Shown: positions 56,325 through 64,000 of the stretch, piece by piece | How positions within the stretch are numbered: position 1 is the stretch's first letter | Layout: each line of letters begins with the position of its first letter | Origin: Chamaecrista fasciculata | Lineage: Eukaryota; Streptophyta; Magnoliopsida; Fabales; Fabaceae | NCBI GenBank assembly: GCA_003254925.1 | Contig: QANZ01030913.1 | Location: forward strand, 118,044 to 182,043 | Direction of reading: 5' to 3' | Length of the DNA stretch: 64,000 nt | Program-made: the position numbers and the translations under genes | The notes under the pieces: generated by a model | Told to the model about the DNA's origin: nothing | The model's input: only the letters and a program-made list of their open reading frames with translations | The model's database searches: none

Positions 56325-58669
56325 ATGGATGAGGTGACCAAGCTTAGAGAAAAGCTTGAGGAATATCGAAGTCAGAATAATGCCGATCCACAAAACCTAC
56401 CTGCTGATCCGCAAAACCTGCCTGCTGATCAAGACCCACCAAACCTACCTACTGATCAAGACCCGCCAAACCTACCTGCTGATCCTGTTGAGGCCTTGCG
56501 GCCAAGAGGCCACCAACTTGATGGGCAGGTCATGGCCCTGCAGCCAAGAGGCCTTCAAAACTATAAGAATTCATGCTTTCTGAATGTTATATTGCAGGCT
56601 CTCTTGTCCTGCTCTCCTTTCCTTCACATCTTGCAAGAATTAAGAACTCGCAATTATTCCAAGGTTAGTGTTTGTGCTTGCTACTTCTGCATTTTGAGGA
56701 TATAGTTTGAGTTGAAGGGAAGAAATGAAGATGTAACATATGCTGTCTAATTTCATCCAAAATGATTATTAATTTATCACAAAGGCCTCAGCTTGATTAG
56801 GCTTATTGTCTTATGATTAGGCTTGAACTGAGATTATTGCCACGCTTAATGCTTATTAGACTATTGTCTTGTTTTGTTAGGATAACTATCCCACTTTGAC
56901 TTCATTCACTGAGTTTATACCAAAATTTGACATGCCAAGTGGCACAAATATGAAGAAGAAGAAGAAGAAGAAGAAGAAGAAGAAGAAGAAGAAGAGTAAT
57001 GTGTCATTTCGTCCATTTCGTCCTGCGTTCGGAAAGGTTTTGAAAAAATTCAAAAAGGGTGGTTTGAGTCAAGGTTGGTGGAAGTTTAATTTTTGTGCTC
57101 TTTTATTCTTTTACTATTTGTATTGTTAAATGTAAATTAATGATTGTAATAAGTTTTGTCATTTTTCAGCTACGAGGACGCTGCGTAGTTTCTCCAATTT
57201 GTAATAAATCAAATGGATGAGGAATTTTTTAAGCTTGGACAATCGAAATTAAGTAATATATTTAAAACAAAGTGGAGGAGGTCTTCTGGGGAAGGTAGGA
57301 AACAATGACTCAATGAGATCGAGGAAATGTGCTTTTTTGGTTCTATATGACTAGTGAAGGCTTTCTGAATGCTTTATATTGAATTGATATGAAACATCAA
57401 TTGTGGAGTCGGGGTTTATAATATGAAGAAAAATCATCTCCTAAATTGTTGATTTGAATAAGTTCAAAGGAGTATTAAATAAGATTTAATTTCATCATGA
57501 TGTTATTCTGTTTAATATTACTTGCAAATGATAAATACATTACTTATGACAATTCCTATATTCTGTTGATTTGATGTTATTCTGTTTAAGATTTAATTTC
57601 AGGAACCTTGGAGGAATGGCTCAGTCTCCAGTTGAGCATTTCTTCTCATGACACGATCTATGATGCGCTAGAGGAATTTTTTGCACTAGAGTCAAAGAAT
57701 CTCTCAGTGGTATTTTCAATCTTGATCTGACAAGTTTTGAATATTGTTTTGTTTTTGGAACTTTGGACTTCTCTTGTTGGTATTTTGAACTTTTGATTTT
57801 CAAGTTCAGTGTTGTGTTGTCTGACACTTGTAAATATTATGTGCTTCAGTGTCTTTGGTATCAATATAATACTCCTGTGCTTCAGTGTCTTTGGTATCAA
57901 TATATGTCTTTGGTATCAATATAATACTCCTGGTTGAATCATTGGGGACCTTTTCTAATCTTACTAATTCTATTTTTATAATTTTAAATCTTTTTCAGCC
58001 TGCAATACGACATTCACATATAGAAAAACTGCCAGAGATTATGATATTGCACCTTTTGCGCTTCGATGTCATGGAGAAGGGACCCACAAAGTCGTTCCCT
58101 CTTGAATTGGTGTTGGGTGATAATTTATCTATATCACCTACTGAGGTAATTTGTCTTGTTCTCTTTATTACACTCATTTCATTTTAGTCCCTAAATTTAT
58201 TCTAAAATTATGAATATTTTTTAGTCTCTAAATCCGTTATAAAATTATGATTTAGTTCTTGGATATATTGGAGATATATTTTTGGTCCCCTTTCTTTTCT
58301 TACACATCAACTACTTAGTTCTCACATAACATTTATAGTTGTCTCTATATTTGTTAATCACTCCTGGACCTTCATAAATTTAAAAATCATGTCAACACTT
58401 TTTTCTGCAGAGTAAAAAATATGAACTAGTTGCCACAATCACTCACTATGGAGAAGGGGGGGCACTTCCTTGCTGATTGTCGTCGGTACCCGCATGATCA
58501 TTGGTTAAGGTTTGATGATGGTTCTGCCATTGAAACAGGGAATGATGATGAGTGGTTAAGATTTAATGACAGTGAGGTCACTTCCATTAAAACAAATGAG
58601 GTCTTGAGTGGGTGTCATATCTTCTTTTCTACCAAAAGAAGTGATGTACATACTTACTATACTTACTAA
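56325..58669 (+). pseudogene. Ubiquitin-specific protease, UBP24-like, decayed
   Basis: Six exon-like pieces with GT-AG borders: 56325-56663, 56881-57077 (or 57073), 57170-57294, 57603-57709, 57999-58145 and 58411-58669. The Cys box reads NYKNSCFLNVILQALLSCSP (catalytic Cys present, a usual Gly changed to Lys), then LQELRTRN. Later come EDAA-stop-FLQFVINQMDEE, LSLQLSISSHDTIYDALEEF, LPEIMILHLLRFDV, KSFPLELVLG and a His box GHFLAD with WLRFDD. The order follows Arabidopsis UBP24, a deubiquitinase. Damage: TAG at 57186-57188, and a G-run (58456-58462) one base too long before the His box. Oddities: a PADQDPPNLP repeat at the N-terminus, a run of about 14 Lys from an (aag)n tract, and a duplicated WLRF(D/N)D segment. 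The UBP24 middle region is partly missing. Confidence 0.8.
56952..56996 (+). repeat. (aag)n microsatellite in the UBP24-like exon
   Basis: About 14 uninterrupted aag triplets in phase with the exon, encoding poly-Lys. Other family members, as I recall them, have only a short basic patch (KRKGR) here. Confidence 0.9.
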
Positions 58670-58708
58670 AAACATAACATATTATTGTGTATAATGTATA
58701 TATACTAT

Positions 58709-59821
58709 ACTATACTTACTAAATTAGTATGTTGGAGTTTGACAATCAATTTGATCTCATTCTTAAATTCTGTTAACCCTTGTCTTGAACTCTTAGAAAG
58801 TCTTTTCACTGCTATTTCTTGTCCATCTGCTAATTGTCCCTGAAAAGTCCATTTATATATAAAATAATATCTCTATAACAAAATAATTATAAGATAACAG
58901 ATTAATTAAATCAAAGCACATAGAGATCCTTAGTTTATTTTTTGTTCATTTATTTTTTGTCTTTTTTTTTTCTCATTAATGATTTCATTTCTTTTAAGTA
59001 TCACATATTATCAAAAAAAGGTATTAAATATTTAGGATTTACCTTGTAGACAGGTCCAAAGCCACCCTCACCTAACTTGTTTTCTGATGAGAAGTTATTT
59101 GTTGCAGCAACAATGGTTTCAAAGCTGAATATATGTATCTCATGGCTTGCTTTTTGCTCTTTATGAGCATTTGCCTTTTGCGATTTACAATGAAAGGGGT
59201 TGCAATATCTCCAATTTTGTGTAATATCTTTTGTTGGTTCAATTTTCCATGTGAGTTCCCTTTGGGGCTATCTTGAATGAAGTAAATTTGCTGCCCTTTA
59301 GGTGATTACGTTGTAGTCCCATATCTGGCAGCCACTACCATCATAATTTGTGAAAGAATAGGCTTTACAAGAGCAATTCATCAAGCAGTACATTACTCCA
59401 CAATCATAAAGAGGCAGATTCTCAGTTCCCTCAATCTTGTACCCTTCTTTGGACATAATACCATATTTATTGTTGAGCATTGACACAAGCATTTGGTTGT
59501 CTGCATTTGTTTGGTGGTCTTGGAGGCACACATCCCTTAATAGATGCAGGGTTTTTACTATTGCAGGAAACATATAATCTAGTCCCATGAAGCTCACCCA
59601 GTGGATTTAAATCAACAAAAGCAATGTCATATGCATTCCGATACCTTCGGTATACTCCTGCTTATAGGACAGAGGTTTCATTTTCATCTGAACTGTTGAG
59701 AAAGAAGTTTGGATGCATATTTTCAAAATTGTAGAATCTAGTGTAGTTGGAGTCCAATAGGGATTCCTTCGCCACCTTAGAACAAATTGAATAGTGTAGT
59801 TGGAGTACATTTCAATTCCCT

Positions 59822-59822
<1 letters not shown>
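58709..59822 (-). pseudogene. S-domain receptor kinase fragment (copy C)
   Basis: The minus-strand homology to the copy at 39.2-42 kb begins at 59822 with lectin-end sequence (GIEMYSNYTIQF, RRNPYW). It continues through PAN (NKYGIMSKEGYKIEGTENLP, YCLMNCSCKAYSFTN) and then runs directly into the juxtamembrane/glycine-loop exon (about 59040-59240, [11 protein letters not shown] after a frame change), without the membrane exon. A kinase piece with [15 protein letters not shown] follows to 58709, where homology stops 40 bases from the UBP24-like fragment. Several stops and frame changes. Dead. Confidence 0.82.
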
Positions 59823-61927
<2,105 letters not shown>

Positions 61928-63190
61928 TTAATTTATTGAATTTAAGATTAGCAGATTAGGTGATACGTAATGGAGTAGCATCCAGCATGAGGTAAAATAA
62001 GTTGCATCCAGAATGGTTTCTATGGGGAAATTATTGAAGCCTGTACAAAAATTGATAAAAAGAATAACTACAATTTTTTATGAAGTATAATTAACTTCAT
62101 AATCAACAATTTTTATTAAATACAAATGATCATAAAAAAATTAGTTTATTTACCGTTGGCCCAGTCAAGGTTGAAATTATGAATGTGACAATGGAATGAA
62201 ATTGCAATATGGAGTTCCTTTAAGGCTCATAATACCTATAAGGAATTAAGGATAGGGCCAAAGGGGATGGGGTGCCTCAAACAACCGAATATCATAAACA
62301 TATAATTCCTATTTTAGGAAATACAGATTTTTTTTAATTAAAATTCAGAGGTTTCGGCTTTATTATTGCCTACAATTTGGCACATCTGATTGTCTTTTCT
62401 TGGAATGAGAATCAATTTCTATGTTTAAAAGCAGATCAAGAATCAAACTGAAAAATTGTCTTAAATAAGAGTGAATTCTCTTAAGATTTACATCTTGACA
62501 AAATTACAATAATCTTTGCATACATTAGAATTATACATTAGAATATAATTCAAGAAATCTCAGATTAGTCATCTTTTTATAAATTCAACCACAAAATTAT
62601 TTCTTTGGTTTCACATAGATTTAATTTTATACCTTCAATTTTATCAGTTCCCTGTGAAACAAAATAGAGAACGTTTGAAAACTGTATGTATCATGGTGGC
62701 ATGTCATTTCTTCTTTGGTTGGCTATAGACCTCATTGTTGCATTACTCATAATTTCTGTCATTTCTTCTTTAAAATGTATAATTTTGCTTTGGATTACCT
62801 ATTTTGCATTACCCTTTTGGATAATATTATAGAAAGATAGTCTGTTAAAGCAATCTAATTTTCAATCATTTCAGGCCAAAAAAAGAAATTCAATTGTTGA
62901 ATTTAACTTTTTTAGTCTTGAGATATGTATAATGTTTATTTAATTTATAAAACGCAGATATATAGACTAAAAAAAGTTGAATCCAGTTAAAAAATGAGGT
63001 GTTTTAGCAATTGGGCTTTTTATAGATTTTCCCTTTTACTTTAGTCCCTAATATTTATTTTGTTCTGCTTTATAATTGGTCCTTAATCTTAATGAATAAA
63101 TGAATGAATCAAGGATTATATATGTTATTGATTTTCAGATGATATGTTGTTGGTAGATTAATAAAAAATTTGAGTTTTTGTGTTGTGCAG
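61928..63190. other. Intergenic, no gene supported
   Basis: AT-rich. No upstream exon with the chitinase N-terminus or a signal peptide was found within this stretch. Confidence 0.5.
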
Positions 63191-63388
63191 ATAATGTCAT
63201 ATTATCTACTGGTATCATCAGCATCTTCAACAGACAACATATTTACAGACTCTTCAGTCGCAGCCATTAGCTTCTCTTTTTTGGCCTTCTTTTGTCTCTC
63301 TCTTTCTTCCCTTATTTCTGGCTTCAAATTATCAACTCAAGCTTATAATAGTTTGGTAGAAGCAGATGCAATCTTTTTGAATATGTAA
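63191..63388 (+). pseudogene. CASP-like protein, last exon only
   Basis: After a ttgtgcag acceptor the plus strand encodes IMSYYLLVSSASSTD and SVAAISFSFLAFFCLSLSSL followed by ISGFKLSTQAY. This matches the last membrane span and tail of plant CASP-like (Casparian strip membrane domain-like) proteins, four-span plasma-membrane proteins. The frame runs on past the usual end (about 13 extra residues). No earlier exon is found nearby, so this is a fragment. Confidence 0.6.
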
Positions 63389-63604
63389 CATATGCAAAAC
63401 TGCTATACTTATTATCTTTCTTTTCTAATCATAGGTATGTTTTGGGATTTGTAATATATAAAAAACTACTATACTAATCTTCTGTATGGATTAACAATGC
63501 TGTCTAACAATTTTTATTTTTGTATGTAATGCTATTAATATTATATGTAAAAAGTATTTTAATATCTATGATATCAATATATGTGTGATGATATGTACTA
63601 AAAT

Positions 63605-63640
63605 GAGAAAACCCGTGTGAACGCACAGGTCTCATACTAG
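63605..63640 (+). mobile_element. Helitron-like 3' terminus
   Basis: acccgtgtgaacgcacaggt (63611-63630) forms an imperfect hairpin, followed by ctcatactag and then t. Helitrons end in a short GC-rich hairpin about 10 bases before CTRR and insert 5' to T. The classic form acccgtgcgaacgcacgggt differs here at two stem bases. The 5' end is not certain. Confidence 0.65.
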
Positions 63641-63799
63641 TATAATATAATCATATTCAACGATTCAATAATATTTTGATAATATATATGTATATATAAC
63701 TTGTGTTATTGTCATTCGTTATGATTATTTTGACCTCAAACAATTAATAGTAAAAACTAAATTATGATGTGAATTCCAACTTTCAAGTCATTAAAATAT

Positions 63800-64000
63800 A
63801 AAGGCTCCGTTTGGTATGCTTTTGGGTATGTAAAGGAAAGGGTTTTACAAGGGAAAAATTGTGAGGGAAAGGAAAAGTAGTTGAGGGAATGTAAAGTAGG
63901 TAAAGATTGAAAGTGTTTGGTATAAAAAGGTATGGGAGGGAAAGTAAAATAGATATAGAAAAAAATGACAAAAATGCCCTTCCCACAACCACCACAAGAC
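63800..64000 (+). mobile_element. Start of a Tourist-like element, runs off the window
   Basis: ggctccgtttggtatgc at about 63803 is a typical PIF/Harbinger-Tourist end, followed by gaaaggg/gagggaa repeats like other such MITE subterminal regions. The right end is outside the window. Confidence 0.55.

Overview
This is nuclear DNA from a flowering plant, most likely a eudicot. The evidence is AT-rich intergenic DNA, GT-AG spliced genes with plant-specific products (a BAC2-type mitochondrial carrier, a CES101-like S-domain receptor kinase family, a UBP24-like deubiquitinase, a CASP-like exon, a plant glutathione peroxidase remnant), and typical plant transposons: Ty1-copia and Ty3-like LTR elements, a tRNA-derived SINE, a LINE, and Mutator-, hAT- and Tourist-type MITEs. 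I cannot name the species. One assembly gap (N run, 19639-19924) and one single N (49921) are present.

Layout. 1-2.6 kb: TIR elements and a single-exon OVATE-like gene (1731-2273, +). 2.6-9.35 kb: a degenerate repeat unit present two to three times, carrying unrecognised coding-like debris, plus a 738-bp long-TIR element with a 10-bp target duplication. 9.38-10.02 kb: a hAT-like MITE with an 8-bp target duplication. 10.06-13.88 kb: 5' half of a Ty1-copia element (1.66-kb LTR, Met-tRNA primer site, broken gag, start of protease). 14.2-17.5 kb: an intact-looking two-exon BAC2-like carrier gene (minus) whose intron holds a SINE and a MITE. 18.2-23.6 kb: three members of one Mutator-like MITE family, each with a 9-10 bp target duplication, and a Tourist-like element with an LTR nested in it. 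23.6-29.4 kb: mostly anonymous DNA with one unusual GC-rich hairpin segment. 29.4-36.05 kb: rearranged Ty1-copia pieces on both strands, the last cutting into a lectin exon. 36-42 kb: two broken S-domain receptor kinase copies (minus). 43-46 kb: a glutathione peroxidase remnant and a LINE fragment. 47.2-48.3 kb: a small PATRONUS-like gene with a tandemly duplicated exon (minus). 49.8-50.05 kb: a palindromic MITE whose empty site survives in a paralogous segment at 42.08 kb. 50.7-55.5 kb: a large non-autonomous LTR-type element coding for a broken plant-transposon protein (minus). 56.2-63.64 kb: a patchwork of UBP24-like (+), receptor kinase and chitinase-receptor kinase (minus) and CASP-like (+) fragments, ending in a Helitron-like 3' terminus. 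63.8 kb to the end: the start of a Tourist-like element.

The genes most likely to be functional are the OVATE-like gene, the BAC2-like carrier and the PATRONUS-like gene. Almost every other coding stretch is a transposon relic or a broken gene copy. The receptor kinase array (four partial copies in 26 kb) is a decayed tandem cluster. Its most unusual member joins a hevamine-type GH18 chitinase domain, lacking its catalytic acid, to a PAN-like domain, a membrane segment and a kinase. The juxtaposition of partial genes from four families in front of a Helitron-like end suggests transposon gene capture as one explanation for the right-hand 7.4 kb.
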